From assembly GCA_036245525.1 (NCBI GenBank), contig BTPG01000004.1, forward strand, positions 157,677,505-157,741,504: a DNA stretch of 64,000 nt, written 5' to 3'. Of the stretch, positions 42,905 through 53,822 are shown piece after piece. The notes beneath the pieces were generated by a model, which had not been told where the DNA came from, made no database searches, and saw only the letters and a list, made by a program, of their open reading frames with translations. Both the position numbers and the translations under genes were made by a program. The DNA is from Semisulcospira habei. Its lineage: Eukaryota; Mollusca; Gastropoda; Semisulcospiridae. Within the stretch, counting starts at the first letter, position 1. Every line of letters starts with the position of its first letter.

Positions 42905-43640
42905 TCCTCTACAGGATGAACTTGAACCCGTTCAGTGCCGGCTGACGCACATTGTGTTTCTACAATCTGTGTGCTTAAGGTCGGCAAAGCACGCACATGC
43001 GCGGTGATTTCACATTCATGACGCTTTTGGAATGACTTCTTTATGTTCCCTAGGGCCCCAGCCCTTTACTAGACTGACACAATGCCTACCCTGCACAAGC
43101 TCTTCTAACCCTCGTTATTACTGTTGACAGTTTGTAAGTATGCGGCGTATTTTTGTGTTTTGACAAGATAGTAGAGTCTCACTCGTTGTCTCGGCATCCT
43201 TAGAACCAAGTGCATGAGTGAAGGGTCACAAACAGCCACGTATTTGGAAAGACCAGCCATTTTTGCACCGAGCAGTCAAACTGAGACTGATCTGCGCACG
43301 CAGGTTTTGATTGTACACCGTCACACTAAATGCAGCCTCATCCCATATTTGTTCGTCAGTCAAACTCTCAGTTTAGAGATAAAATAAAATATTAAATAAA
43401 GAATAATCAAAAAACATTCAGGGGCCCAAATGACAGTTTCTTTAGTATTATCATCGTTCTGGTAATGCTTTCTGCACCTATAATTTCTTTCTCCGTTGGG
43501 TACTTGTTTGCATAATTGAACAGCCAAGCTCTGCAATATCAGCTAGCCTACAGTTCTAAATAAGTGTAGTAGGCATTCCTAGTTTTGTGGGCAGGCTCAC
43601 AATATTCACTATTAATATATACTATTCCTATGAGAAAGTA
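42905..43640. other. No gene; weak family B remnant at the left edge
   Basis: GAACCCGTTCAGTGCCGGCT at about 42925 looks like a family B terminus, but no hairpin follows. The rest is unremarkable. Confidence 0.4.
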
Positions 43641-43644
43641 TAGG

Positions 43645-43744
43645 CCCAGTAAGCAAAGCTTCTCGGACCCACGACGGCCGTAGTGGGCCCGCGCACAGCC
43701 GTGCTGTAGCCGTCGTGAGCCCGAAGACGTTTTGCTAATTGGGG
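43645..43744. mobile_element. Family G palindromic element (G4)
   Basis: Starts CCCAGTAAGCAAAGC and ends GACGTTTTGCTAATTGGGG. Inner arms CCCACGACGGCCGTAGTGGG and GTAGCCGTCGTGAGCCC, with a short deletion in the right arm. Confidence 0.8.
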
Positions 43745-43864
43745 ACCACACAAGAGGCAACCCTTGCAGCATGTCAGTTTACAAACGGACCGGGGTTCAC
43801 GATGGAATGATGTGTCGACATGATCCCGTTACGCAAAGAACAGACGTGTACACTCACGTACTCG

Positions 43865-43872
43865 CACGCACG

Positions 43873-43934
<62 letters not shown>

Positions 43935-43946
43935 CACACACACACA
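43865..43946. repeat. (CA)n microsatellite
   Basis: About 40 CA units with two interruptions. Confidence 0.97.
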
Positions 43947-44055
43947 AGAGAACAGCATATAAATGTGCCCATCGACTGTGTTGTCAGTGGTATTGTATTC
44001 TCAACAACAGAGTAAGTAATGCTACAGTTTGGTTCACACAAGGGGGACAAGTGTA

Positions 44056-44058
<3 letters not shown>

Positions 44059-44099
<41 letters not shown>
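44059..44099. repeat. Poly-A run
   Basis: 41 consecutive A. It could be a processed-RNA tail, but no transcribed body is recognised before it. Confidence 0.9.
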
Positions 44100-44101
<2 letters not shown>

Positions 44102-44121
44102 TGCAACATAGTAATGCCCGG

Positions 44122-44328
44122 TCAAACCCTTTGGCTGCCGGGGATCACTGAAAAACCACCCATCTGCAAGAGGCTTAGATCCTTAGGGCCCTCCTCGCAT
44201 GTGGCTGGGGCTCATAAGGACATAATTATGCTTCGTGCTGGTTCGATCATATCTGCGATTCTCACACAGAAACGCTCCACTGAGCTTTCAGAGATGCAAT
44301 TCGTGTCCATCGACCAAAAAAGGGTCAA
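44122..44328. mobile_element. Family B element with TCAA ends (B12)
   Basis: Left end TCAAACCCTTTGGCTGCC and right end AAAAAAGGGTCAA; both sides carry TCAA in place of TTAA. The hairpin at about 44165-44239 is decayed. Confidence 0.65.
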
Positions 44329-44390
44329 CCGAAAACATTGATACAACATTTTTACCTGGCTTCTTTGACGTTAACTGTGCTAAATAATAT

Positions 44391-44594
44391 TTAACCCATT
44401 TAACCTCGAGGAAGTATTTGAGAAGTGTCACTTATAACCAAGTACCACTTGCACGAGACTGATTGACCATGATAATTCAAGGGTAGTGTATGATTAGCTT
44501 GGTGCCTGATGGCGCCAAGCTAATCTGACACTACTCTTGAATTATCATGGTCGATCCGTCTTCTGCTGTAGGGAGACGGGGCTAAATGGGTCAA
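44391..44594. mobile_element. Family A palindromic element (A7)
   Basis: Left end TTAACCCATTTAACCTCG; right end GGGGCTAAATGGGTCAA. Hairpin at 44461-44560 with GACCATGATAATTCAAGGGT arms and the apex GGTGCCTGATGGCGCC. Confidence 0.82.
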
Positions 44595-45438
44595 CGTAGA
44601 CCACCTGAAGCACCAAATAGGATGAGTAAAAAAGAACAGTTTCTTTGCCCATGTCCATTTTCGTGTTTCGTAAGCAAGACGTTGTTAGTTTTCCCTAAGT
44701 TCAACAGCCGCAGCCTCTTGTTTCCCAAGAACCCGGTCAGCAACAGTTCCTCAGGCCTACTGTCGGTGTTAGTTGGCACGCACATGCAGTCACACTGCTC
44801 AAGCCAACGTCAGCCGGATGACTTTTTGCCTACTGTGTGCGTAACTTTGAAGAAAGTTCCAAGTTTCATCAGCATTGGGAACAAAGGAGAAGCAACCATT
44901 TAGTATGTCCTAATGTATTAAGCTAGCGTTTCCATAGGCAGGAATCCGATCAGAATCCCAAGCTGGTCCGAGACAGAACAGTTCGTGATTATGTGTTCCT
45001 GTTTGTCCGATGCTGTACGGAATTTCGCACTCATCCCACGGCAGAACGAACACGACGCGATATTTTGTTCACCCCGCAAGCGAGCAACTTTTTTTTTCGG
45101 ATGTTGAATGTGTTCGGACCGAAAGTATGACGTAAATTTTGTCATTTTTCGCACGCTCTCGCGCCATTGTGATTTTTGCGTCATATCATTGGTTCCCACA
45201 AAGCTGGTATTCGGATGTCGCACGTTTTATACGGAAACGCGTGCTCCACAAATGTTGAACAAAATTGCTTTGCCGCGTCGGGTTCCAATCGCTGTCGTAT
45301 GATTCGTGCTTATGGAAACGTAGATTTACACATTCGAGACGTGTCTCGAATGTAAAAAAAAATGTTAAAATCCTGCGAAGGTTTTCAACGAGTATATTAC
45401 AAGCAATGACGCAAGGGAAATAATGACCAAAGCAAACA
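44595..45438 (-). other. 3' flank of the arginine kinase-like gene
   Basis: This lies after the stop codon on the minus strand, so it probably includes the 3' UTR. No AATAAA word on the minus strand is obvious close to the stop. No other gene is seen. Confidence 0.4.
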
Positions 45439-45605
45439 CTACTGGCTTTTCTTGGAACTCCAGAGTCTCTTCTCCTCTGCAATAACGGCCTCCACACCCT
45501 TTTTCATTTCCATAATGGCCTCGTACTCTGTAAGCCCCAGGAGCCTCCTGTTCGAGATGTCGTATACGCCATCCTCGCCGCTCTCCATGTGCTCACCATG
45601 AATAC
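45439..45605 (-). CDS. AK: Arginine kinase-like, last exon
   Basis: The exon begins with two bases completing a Gly codon, then reads IHGEHMESGEDGVYDISNRR, LGLTEYEAIMEMKKGVEAVI, and ends RLWSSKKSQ with TAG at 45439-45441. EH.ES..GVYDISN and LGLTE are the C-terminal phosphagen kinase signature; the Glu after the His belongs to the flexible substrate loop. The acceptor CTGCTGCAG precedes 45605. The protein would transfer phosphate between ATP and arginine as an energy buffer in the cytosol. A two-domain form or a related guanidino kinase is not excluded. Confidence 0.93.
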
Positions 45606-45705
45606 CTGCAGCAGAAAAATGAAAGTTCAAGGGTGCTGCTAAAACAGCCCAGCACCTAGTTGTACCACCGTTCATTGAGCCTGGTCTATCCGTCTACTGA
45701 CGTAA

Positions 45706-45775
45706 TGCAAGAATATTATCGGAGATTCTCTTGTTTACATACATATGCACACACAAACATACGCACATACATGTC
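45706..45775. repeat. Family J repeat, left part, then poly-C
   Basis: AATATTATCGGAGATTCTCT and CATACATATGCACACACAAA match 21250-21310. A run of about 24 C follows at 45776-45799, then the H-like word GGATCCGCCACTG. Confidence 0.65.
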
Positions 45776-46184
45776 CCCCCCCCCCCCCCCCCCCCCCCGG
45801 ATCCGCCACTGAAGTGGGTGGCTAAGAGAGCCTCCGAGCTTATTGTAATTGAATGTCTCATTAAAGACATAAACAACCATTAATAGGAAGTCGGTTGACC
45901 CAGACTAGTGTCAACTCCGTAATTTTTGTCATATTATATACTTGAACTTTTGCATAGTTTGGAGAAAGACATTGGATGAGTTCGTTAGCCACCTTTGTAC
46001 CCTTTCAACTATTTTAATAAAAATTAATTCTTGTCAGAAAAGAATTAAAACACACACACACAAAAAAAAACTTTACTTCTAGAGAAAGTCAGACAGTGGC
46101 GGTGACGTAAAAGAGGCAACTCCGTCACCACACCACACTGAAATAATACTCTAAAAATGACGTCATACTCTCTCTCGCGCGCGT

Positions 46185-46193
46185 CTCTCTTTC

Positions 46194-46239
<46 letters not shown>

Positions 46240-46242
46240 CCT
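46185..46242. repeat. (CTGT)n(CT)n microsatellite
   Basis: Six CTGT units then about 11 CT units. Confidence 0.9.
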
Positions 46243-46487
46243 CTTCCGGTGCACATGCCGACGCTTGTGCCACGTTTTATATCGATGTTGTATTTTTTTT
46301 TATTTATAAACGTTATACTGTATCTCTTGTCTTGAAACGTATAGCATCGTGTCGGTGTCATGCTTCTGATGGAGCATCTACTGCTGCGATTCAAAAAGGA
46401 CCTTGTGAGGTATTTGTGATTTTCTATTCTTCCCCGGCTCTGATTCAACCGACATTAGACGCCGCCGGCAGGCGCCGGAATTTTTTT

Positions 46488-46590
46488 GCCTCGCCTTGTC
46501 TTATCTTCAAGCCGCCTCGCCTTGTCTTATCTTCAAGCCGCCTCACCTTGTCTTATCTTCAAACCGCCTGGCCTTGTCTTATCTTCAAGG
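46488..46590. repeat. 26-bp tandem repeat, four copies
   Basis: The unit is CCTTGTCTTATCTTCAAGCC plus CCTCG-type ends, with slight variation (CACC, GGCC). It stands just before the LINE ORF1 region. Confidence 0.85.
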
Positions 46591-46849
46591 ATGCCTGCCG
46601 CATACCACGCTCCGCCAAGAGTGCTAATGCACTAAGCAGTACACGATGGCTGGAGCGTCGAGGGCACTGGTCCTAGCACGCCTTCCAGCTGTGTATCAGA
46701 AAAAGTCCACGCGCCCGAACGGTTGCACATAACATTCTAGTTGACAGCATCGTCTCGCCATGACCATGTAACGGCCACCAACAACACCATGGGTCCCACC
46801 ACCCGCGCAGCTCACGCTGCTAAGCCGGTATGCTATCGACACCGAGCAT

Positions 46850-48595
46850 ATCATTCATACAAAAGACCCCTTCCAAAAACAGTTTCTAGCGCCCTCCGTC
46901 AAGCTGCCCTTTTGGAGGTATGTTTTTCACACTAGATATGTTCTGGAGTGCCCTGCCAAGGTCTCGTGTGAATGGACAGACTTTCAATATGACGAAAACG
47001 ACGAGAACGAGCGCTGTCTAAAAACCACCACAGTGCCCGTTCCCTGTGTCCCTTCCCCTAGTGAACTATACAAAACTATTGTGCAACTGAGGTACGTGAG
47101 CCGTAAACTGGTAACTCTGACTCTGTTCCACACCACAGGCACTGTCACCATACAAGGAAATGTGTGCCCTGAATGGGTAAACAATGAGTTTGACAAAACT
47201 CAAAGCCCTTGTCAGCGACATGAGTGGTGACAGCACTTCCGGCATCCTCCCCCAAACTGACACCACACTGCCTATCATGCCTGCTGATAAACCATTCCCG
47301 CCCCATCCACACTTCTTGCCATTATGCCCCCACCCACAGAACACCTGCCAAAGGAGGCATACGGCGAGGATTTAGTGGTCATTGCTGGCGAGCTTAACGT
47401 TACCGTAGATGATACTGCTACACCTCCAGCTGATGTAAGCCCCTCCCCCTCAACTGAAGACTTAATCCCGCCAGCCGATTCCTCCAATCAGGCTGCACTG
47501 ACCACTCAACAAGACCCCACTTCTCCGGAAATAACGGAACAGCCGCCTGCCGTTCCTAACGCCACACCCATCGCCCCCTGCCCTCAAGTGGACACCGCTA
47601 ATGAGACAACATCCTGCGTAACCTTACATGCCTCTACTCAGTGCCCCCAGTTGTGCTGCTATCAGTGTGCACAACCTGTCCTCACCTTACGTGCCTCTAC
47701 TCAGTGCCCCCAGTTGTGCTGCTATCAGTGTGCACAACCTGTCCACGCGACCAAATGTTTTGATTGTGTGGTTGGACTAATTTTGGACCTAAAAGTTCAG
47801 TTCGAAAACAAACAACGTGTTTTTATAGAACAACTCAAAGCTGAAATAGACACTCTTAAACAGGACAACATCAGTCTACAGGAGCAGGTTAGAAATCTGA
47901 ACAATCTCCCAAAGCAAGTGTCCATCCTCACAAGCAAGCTGGGCAAAGTGGATTCTCTTGAAAGCCGGTGTAATGAAATGTTGGCTAAACAGAAAATAAA
48001 TGCCCCAGAGCAGCAAACCCCCGTTGCCTTGCCTGATCACTGTCAGTCACCACCGCCACCGTCCGGTACCAGTTCCCTTTCCTCTGAATTTCACTCCCCT
48101 ACCTCCATCACTACGTTGAACCCCTCTGATTCTGTTCCAAAGGAGTACACCCAAACCCACCCGTCTCAGCGTGCGTCTGTGGCCATGGAAGAGACGGCAG
48201 GGAGCAGCGGTGCCACTGAAACTAATCCCCTAATGCACGTAAGCTCCAGGATCAGCCGCCGCGAGAGCGCCGTCAGCATAGTGTTCGACTCCCACCCGAG
48301 GGCAGAGTCAATGCGCTATTAATCGGCGACTCCAATCTCCAACGGGTGGATCGTCGTCGCATGGACTTAAGCGGTGCTACATGTGTGCGCACCCTGCGGT
48401 GGGGGGGGGGGGGGGGGTAAAGGTTGACCAGTTGGCAAAGGCCCTGTCCAACATCGCGCCACGCTACATCGGTAGTGCAGTGGTCCACGTTGGCACAAAT
48501 GACTGTGCCACCAGCAATGACGTGGAATCTGTACTACATGACTTTCAGCACCTCATTCCTGTAGTTCGAGAGTCTTCCCATCAGAGAGAGAAGAT
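46850..48595 (+). pseudogene. Retrotransposon ORF1 with coiled coil and GDSN/GTND hydrolase-like end
   Basis: Segments in order: an N-terminal part with VSRKLVTLTLFHTTGTVTIQ and CPEWVNNEFDK (about 47090-47200); a Pro/Thr-rich spacer with a duplicated Cys-rich word CPQLCCYQCAQPV (about 47640-47750); a coiled coil (VFIEQLKAEIDTLKQDNISL); and a Ser/Pro-rich spacer. After a frameshift near 48310 comes LIGDSNLQRVDRR, a G-run, and YIGSAVVHVGTNDCATSND. GDSN and GTND are blocks I and III of SGNH-type esterases, known from ORF1 of some CR1-like LINEs. Frameshifts also lie near 47200 and 47320. No RT follows, and it stops at 48595. Confidence 0.7.
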
Positions 48596-48599
48596 GTGG

Positions 48600-49400
48600 G
48601 GCTTTAACCCCACCCCTCCCCCAATCAATTAATTATTCTAATCAACTAGCCATTCAGACAAACCGACTCGACCAACTCGCTCCAACAGCTTTGATCGCCC
48701 AGCCGTACTAGTTCCATTCCAGAAATCATTCAAAGCAACGATTTTTGATCAGCTGTCAACCCGCGATTATTAAGGCAGATCCCCTACCCTACCTAAATAA
48801 TTAATGCTGCCATTTAATTTTTTTTAACAAATGTTAATTAAAATATCAACAGTCACAGTTTTTACCAGCTTTGTCTATGCAAACGAATTGATGATCAGCT
48901 GTTTCCGGGAAATGACTAGTTTGCGTCATTGTAGGAATTCCCGATAACACAACACCCCGCCAAGCAGAAGTGACGTCAATATTTCTATTAGCAACATCAC
49001 GTGCCAACCAGCCTTGACCAGATGACAAAGTATTTCGCCATGATTGTGTCGTTTCTCGTTGCTGTGTAAGGACGTGTTCATTTGTGTTCGTCATTGGAAA
49101 TACCACAAATTCCGGACTTCATAATCAGTGCTAAGGCTAAATCTTGCAGAATATTACTATGGTGCGTTATGTTGAAACAACAAAAAGGTTAGCCTGCCGT
49201 GAGCCGAGACTCAAAAGAAAAACTTACTGATCTATCGCGGCCTAGCCGAGTGTGTACAACCAGCTACAAGAATGACAAGCTTTCAATTTTGCGCAGTCAC
49301 TGAAAGCTTGTCAGCGTGCTATTTACATAGTTAGCGCATGGCGTAAACAGAACATTGAGCCTTTCAAAAAGAGTCAGTTGCTTTCACTTCCGAGCCGTAA
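48600..49400. other. AT-rich non-coding DNA, possible outer part of the integrated block
   Basis: No ORF of note. A hairpin GACAAGCTTTCA / TGAAAGCTTGTC lies at about 49276-49313. It could be the flank or end of the virus-like block, but no terminal repeat could be matched to the right side by eye. Confidence 0.4.
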
Positions 49401-50790
49401 ACAACCCAAAAGAGAAACAGAACAGAGTTAAATTACTCTTAATGCAAACTCCTCAATCTTCTGTATACGCCCTGCGGTTTGCTGAAACCACATTTGGCTC
49501 AGAAAGGAAGACGGAGAACTGGCCTTGGCCAAACACCGCTATTGGCGCGGCGTTACATAAGACTAAGCCTTTTTATATAGAGCCATTTGTATCACTTTCG
49601 TGTTGTGGACAACTAGTAAATGATAGGCAGAACACAGAGTTAAATGAATCTTATTACAAACTCCTCAATCTTTTGTTTAGGCCCTGCAGTTTGAGCAAAC
49701 CGCGGGGCTTTAGCGCAGGGTGCAGAGTCATTTGTTATCACTTCCGTCTCGTAAAAAAATAAGAAATGAGAGGCAGATCATAGAGTTAAACTGGTTCTTA
49801 ATACAAAGTCTTCAGTGTCCTGATAACACCCTGTGGTTTAAGCAAACCACGGTTTCTAAGCTAGACTGTGCGTAGCAACCACCGCTGGCGGTAACAGCGC
49901 GGACGCAAACTGCAGGCAGTGTTATTTGTGTACAGCGAGGAGTCAAATACGTCACTAGCCGCTGCAATGTGGAATTTGCCAGTCTACCCATATTTTATAT
50001 TTAGCGGTCTGTAGCGTCTGTAGCAACCAAAAAGACAGAGACAGAACACAGAGTTAAATGACTCTTAATACAAAGTCTTCAGTCTCCTGTTAACACCCTG
50101 CGGTTTAAGCAAACCGCGGTTTCTAAGGCGGCTATGCTGTCCTTGCTGTCATTAAACAACGCGGCCGCAGACTAGCCATGTGCAGCGACAATTTGCGTAC
50201 AACGGGGATTCACAACACACGCAATGCGGAAGTTGTCAGTCTACCCACATGTTATATTTAGCGGTCTGTTGATGACTAGTTGGCAACCGAAAAGAGTCAT
50301 AGAACACAGAGTTAAATGTCTTTTAATATAAAAGTTGACTATTTGGCAACTGAAAGAGACATAAAACACAGAGTTAAATGTCCCTTAATAAAACTTCTCA
50401 ATCTTTTGTTTAGGCCCTGCGGTTTGAGCAAACCGCGGTTGCTAGGAAGGCCTGTGAATACGACACAAGGCACAATGCAAAAGTTGTCAGTCTACCATTT
50501 TCTGAAATGATCTGTTAGTGCGTCACGTGATCATTGAGCAATAGCTTACTCAGAAATTGTGAAAACTCGGCCGAGCTCTGCAGGTTAGCTGTAGTGTTAT
50601 ATTTAGCGGACTGTTGATGTTGACAACCGAAAAGAGTCATAGAACACAGAGTTAAATGTCACTTAATACAAACTCCTCAATCTTATGTTCACACCCTGCG
50701 GTTTGAGCAAACCGCGGTTGCTAGGAAGACCTGTGAATAGGACACAAGGCGCAACACACACGCAATGCGAAAGTTGACAGTTCTACATGT
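49400..50790. repeat. Complex direct repeats around a GC palindrome
   Basis: At least six imperfect units share, in order, AGAACACAGAGTTAAATG, CTTAATACAAACTCCTCAAT, CCCTGCGGTTTGAGCAAACC plus GCGG, a spacer with CACAAGGCACAATGC and GTCAGTCTACC, then TATATTTAGCGGTCTGTTGA. Clear palindrome copies are at about 49684, 49830, 50098, 50415 and 50696. Spacing is irregular (about 150-320 bp), with partial units between. No coding content. Confidence 0.8.
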
Positions 50791-50859
50791 GGCAAACTGA
50801 CGCATGGTGATGTGTTCTGACGGGAGTTCAATATTTATGCATGTTGAATAAAGATTTTG

Positions 50860-50899
50860 TGTGTGTCTGCCAGTCTGTACGTGTGCATGCTTGCGTGCA

Positions 50900-50932
<33 letters not shown>

Positions 50933-51062
50933 GTACATGTATGTGTGTTTGATTGTGCTTGTGTAAGTGTACATGTATGTGTATGTGTATACTTGCATGT
51001 GCGTGCTTGCGTGTGTGTGTGTGCTTGTGTGTGTGTGTGCATGTATGTGTTTATGTACATTA
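50860..51062. repeat. (GT)n-rich degenerate microsatellite
   Basis: GT, GTGC and ATGT units with many interruptions. ORFs on both strands are artefacts. Confidence 0.9.
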
Positions 51063-51174
51063 GAGATAGGTAAAAAGGCATTTCAAGTACATCTATACAA
51101 TTATCTCTGAGTCAATAATATAAAAGCAAGGTTATTTTTTTATTATTAACAACACACATACACAACTCACAAAA

Positions 51175-51420
51175 AACACCATTGTAATCAAGTGCCCACA
51201 TGCACTTGATAACAAATTTTCAAAGTTACCTACAGACACTTGTTAACAAATTTCCAAAGTCACCTACAACTGCTAACTAACTTTGAAGTTAGTTGGCTAA
51301 GTTCTAATAAGTGACTTAAAACAAGTTCTTACAAGTGTCTTAACATAAGAACTTGTAAGTTATTGACCCAAGTCAACAACTTACTCGGACAGATTTCCCA
51401 AGTTATAAGGACAACATAAA
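51175..51420. repeat. AAGT/ACTT word-rich segment
   Basis: More than a dozen ACTTG, AAGTT and ACAAGT words in both orientations. They include AAGTGCCCACATGCACTT and AAGTTCTTACAAGTGTC / AAGAACTTGTAAG. This would allow several alternative hairpins. It adjoins the left end of the ORF block. Confidence 0.6.
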
Positions 51421-51545
51421 AACTTTTTTTTTTTTTCAGTAATATTCTGGTGGTGGGGCAGATGGTGTTAGATAGGCAGGCAAGGAAGGCACGACATCTC
51501 CTTGTGAAGAGTATTACAAAATTAATGGATTACTAAAACCTATCG

Positions 51546-52170
51546 TTAATTCCTTATAAGTCCTTGAACCTTTTTCATAGTTTCTTCTACACCTATCTTT
51601 GTCCCTTCCTCTAAAAAATATTTCTTTAGTTCTTCAACATTTGTGGGTTGACAACGCATCTTATTTTGAATTTCAGATTTCTGTTGTTTGTAATTGGCCA
51701 AATCATCCTGCACTCTCTTAAATTCATGATCGTCAATTTTATTATCATCTAAAGCCTTACTGATAATAAGTTTCATACTGCTCAGCGAGCGTACTCAAGG
51801 CTTCATGCTTCTGCAACTTCGTAAAAAATCTTTTGTTAAGGGCTTCCAAACCAAAGCATGCCAGACCTGTGGCAGCGCCAACTCCTTCAATAGCAATTCA
51901 TATGACACTTCCCACTCCTGTAGCAAACAGAGCTAAACCAGTGACAGATAATCCAGGTGAAACCACACCAACGGCCATTGAAGTGTTGTGTACAGAATTG
52001 AAAACAATTTTATATCGTCTTTTGCACCAGGAGTATTTTGCTTGTTTTCCTTCCAAATACTTCAACGCTAATGTAATATTCATTAATCGGAATGAGTCTG
52101 CCTGTAATGATCTATCTGGAACAATAGGCTCAAGCGGCTCAGGCGGTATTTGCGGATACAGTCGTGGCAT
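51546..52170 (-). pseudogene. Block gene 1: Pro-rich start, hydrophobic middle, helical end
   Basis: The start at 52170 gives MPRLYPQIPPEPLEPIVPDR and a helical segment. A Gly/Val/Ala-rich hydrophobic stretch (SVTGLALFATGVG) stops near 51898. The other frame continues with GAATGLACFGLEALNKRFF, and a third segment at 51776-51546 is charged and helical (SKALDDNKIDDHEFKRVQ...). I take these as one gene of about 205 codons broken by two frame disruptions, since the order is collinear and nothing else fits. Function unknown. From memory, similar repetitive hypothetical proteins occur in cnidarian and other invertebrate genomes; no search was done. Confidence 0.6.
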
Positions 52171-52196
52171 TTTTTTGTGGCAAATATTTTTTAAAT

Positions 52197-52626
52197 TTAA
52201 TCTTCTAATTTATTTTGCAACTCTTCAAAGGTATACAATATGCTAGCGTAATATAACGAAACAAGATCTATGTGTTCTAGGTTTATGAAACTTAGATGAA
52301 CTAGAGTTGCTTTATCAATCACTACCTTAACAGCAGGGACACTACTCGAAACTTCAAAATCTGTATTGATTTTTCTAATAGTAATAACAACCTTTGTTGA
52401 CTCTGCCACTGAGCTATCCCATGTAAGTTTGATTCCCTGTGCGATATCTGCTTCTTTCACAGCATCCAAAGATCTCATGAGAATTTCAAAAACTATTGTC
52501 GCTTCTCTATCTATGGTAAAATTTGCTGGTACGAACGAAATAGAAGTATCTGTTCTACCCTTTCTATTTGTAAGAAAATACCTTCGTTTTCCATACTCTT
52601 GAAGTTTTAGTTTTTCTCTGCTATTG
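52197..52626 (-). pseudogene. Block gene 2: about 143-residue protein, start codon not seen
   Basis: The frame is open from the TAA of block gene 3 (52629) to a stop at 52197. The first in-frame ATG is only at 52478, yet the preceding 48 codons look coding (EKLKLQEYGKRRYFLTNRKG, SFVPANFTIDREATIVFEIL). The initiator is therefore probably lost by a small indel near 52620. Beta-rich, mixed charge, no known motif. It is 26 bp from block gene 1 and directly abuts block gene 3. Confidence 0.6.
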
Positions 52627-52628
52627 GT

Positions 52629-53081
52629 TTATGTGAAATAGCTTGGCACAAGACTTACAAGCATTGGCTCAGAGTTAACAACTTTTCTAAATACTAAGGC
52701 ACCTTCATCAGTAAAATAAACATAAGGACTGATAAATACAAACTTTACGTCCCATACAATTGGGATAGGTGCAAGCGGAACAGGGGTAGGAATAATTACC
52801 CACTTATTACCCACATGTTTTAAGCTGTAGAGCACATTACTTACAGGAGTAGGAACAGTAACATCATGAAGTCGACTAAGTTTAGGAAACTGTCTCTCAG
52901 CACCATCTTTTACATCATCAATTACCTTTCGTTTGCACAATCCAACGGAAACAAGTTCAAGACCATACACCTCTCCTACCTCACCTTCTTTATCAAAATC
53001 TTGCACGTCAGCCAAATCTTTCAACTCTATTGACGGATATGCAACTGGTACAATTCTTGGCTTTGGACCAAGACCGCTCAT
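52629..53081 (-). CDS. Block gene 3: 150-residue protein of unknown function
   Basis: Intact frame from ATG at 53081 to TAA at 52629. It begins MSGLGPKPRIVPVAYPSIEL, has an acidic DVQDFDKEGEVGEVYGLEL segment, and ends with a beta-rich Pro/Val region (PTPVPLAPIPIVWDVKFVF). No signal peptide, membrane helix or catalytic motif is visible. A structural protein is plausible from the beta-rich pattern and context (inference). The intergenic space to block gene 4 is 129 bp. Confidence 0.6.
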   Translation of the reverse strand: MSGLGPKPRIVPVAYPSIELKDLADVQDFDKEGEVGEVYGLELVSVGLCKRKVIDDVKDGAERQFPKLSRLHDVTVPTPVSNVLYSLKHVGNKWVIIPTPVPLAPIPIVWDVKFVFISPYVYFTDEGALVFRKVVNSEPMLVSLVPSYFT

Positions 53082-53210
53082 TTTTTATTTTGCAAAAATA
53101 AAATTTATTTAACTTCCAACACAACATTAAAATCATGCATCACAACTGCTTTGTCATCCTGATTAGTTACATATAAGCACAATGATTCAAATAAACTGCA
53201 GCCCAATTTT

Positions 53211-53822
53211 TTAAAACTGAGAATTAGGAAATCTAACAACTACATTTTCGCCATAAGGAGCAGTTCCAGTCGGCACACATTTCAACAATGTCGAAGGCTT
53301 TCCATTGTGAAGATTATTAGTAGTGCTTAGTTGTTTCAAATGAACATTTAGCACTGTGTGTACTGACAAATGAACAGGATATCTGCCAGTTATTCTTGGT
53401 TTTTTGGGTGAAAGTAGACGCCCCACTGACAATGTCCAATCTTCATCTGGATGTATTATTTTTTTACCTAAAAATCCAAGTAATAATAAAAGACTAATTG
53501 ATATAGAAAAGTTTCCACTTGTCAGAAATTTAATTGTAACAAGTAAATTAGCTGGGTTTAAAGTTGCCTTAATTTTAAATTCATTTTGAAGCCATTCAGC
53601 TAAAGTACAAAAGTCATAATACCCAGCTCGTAAAATATCACCCTTTTCTAAACCATCAAGAGTTCCACTTACAGAGTATTTTTTATCATCTGTTACATTA
53701 AACCACTTTACAGTGTAGAACATTTCATGAATAGCTACAGTCTTGCTACCATCACGATTATCGATTCCATTAGTTAACCACACTGGTTTGCTTGTGTCAA
53801 TATTTGATAAGATTATAAACAT
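53211..53822 (-). CDS. Block gene 4: about 203-residue beta-rich protein
   Basis: The frame extends to 53876, but I prefer ATG at 53822 (MFIILSNIDTSKPVW). That leaves 25 bp before the divergent block gene 5 at 53848, and the extra upstream residues would overlap it. The sequence is rich in beta-prone residues, with TVAIHEMFYTVKWFNV, a LLLLLGFLGKKI word, and VHTVLNVHLKQL. Minor-capsid proteins of some integrated DNA viruses have a comparable Leu-Leu-Gly-Phe word and size. That parallel is weak and only an inference. The frame is uninterrupted. Confidence 0.55.
   Translation of the reverse strand: MFIILSNIDTSKPVWLTNGIDNRDGSKTVAIHEMFYTVKWFNVTDDKKYSVSGTLDGLEKGDILRAGYYDFCTLAEWLQNEFKIKATLNPANLLVTIKFLTSGNFSISISLLLLLGFLGKKIIHPDEDWTLSVGRLLSPKKPRITGRYPVHLSVHTVLNVHLKQLSTTNNLHNGKPSTLLKCVPTGTAPYGENVVVRFPNSQF

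Noticed and set aside
44059..44099. Poly-A run as the tail of a processed pseudogene
   Set aside because: No coding or known RNA sequence precedes it and no target duplication could be seen.
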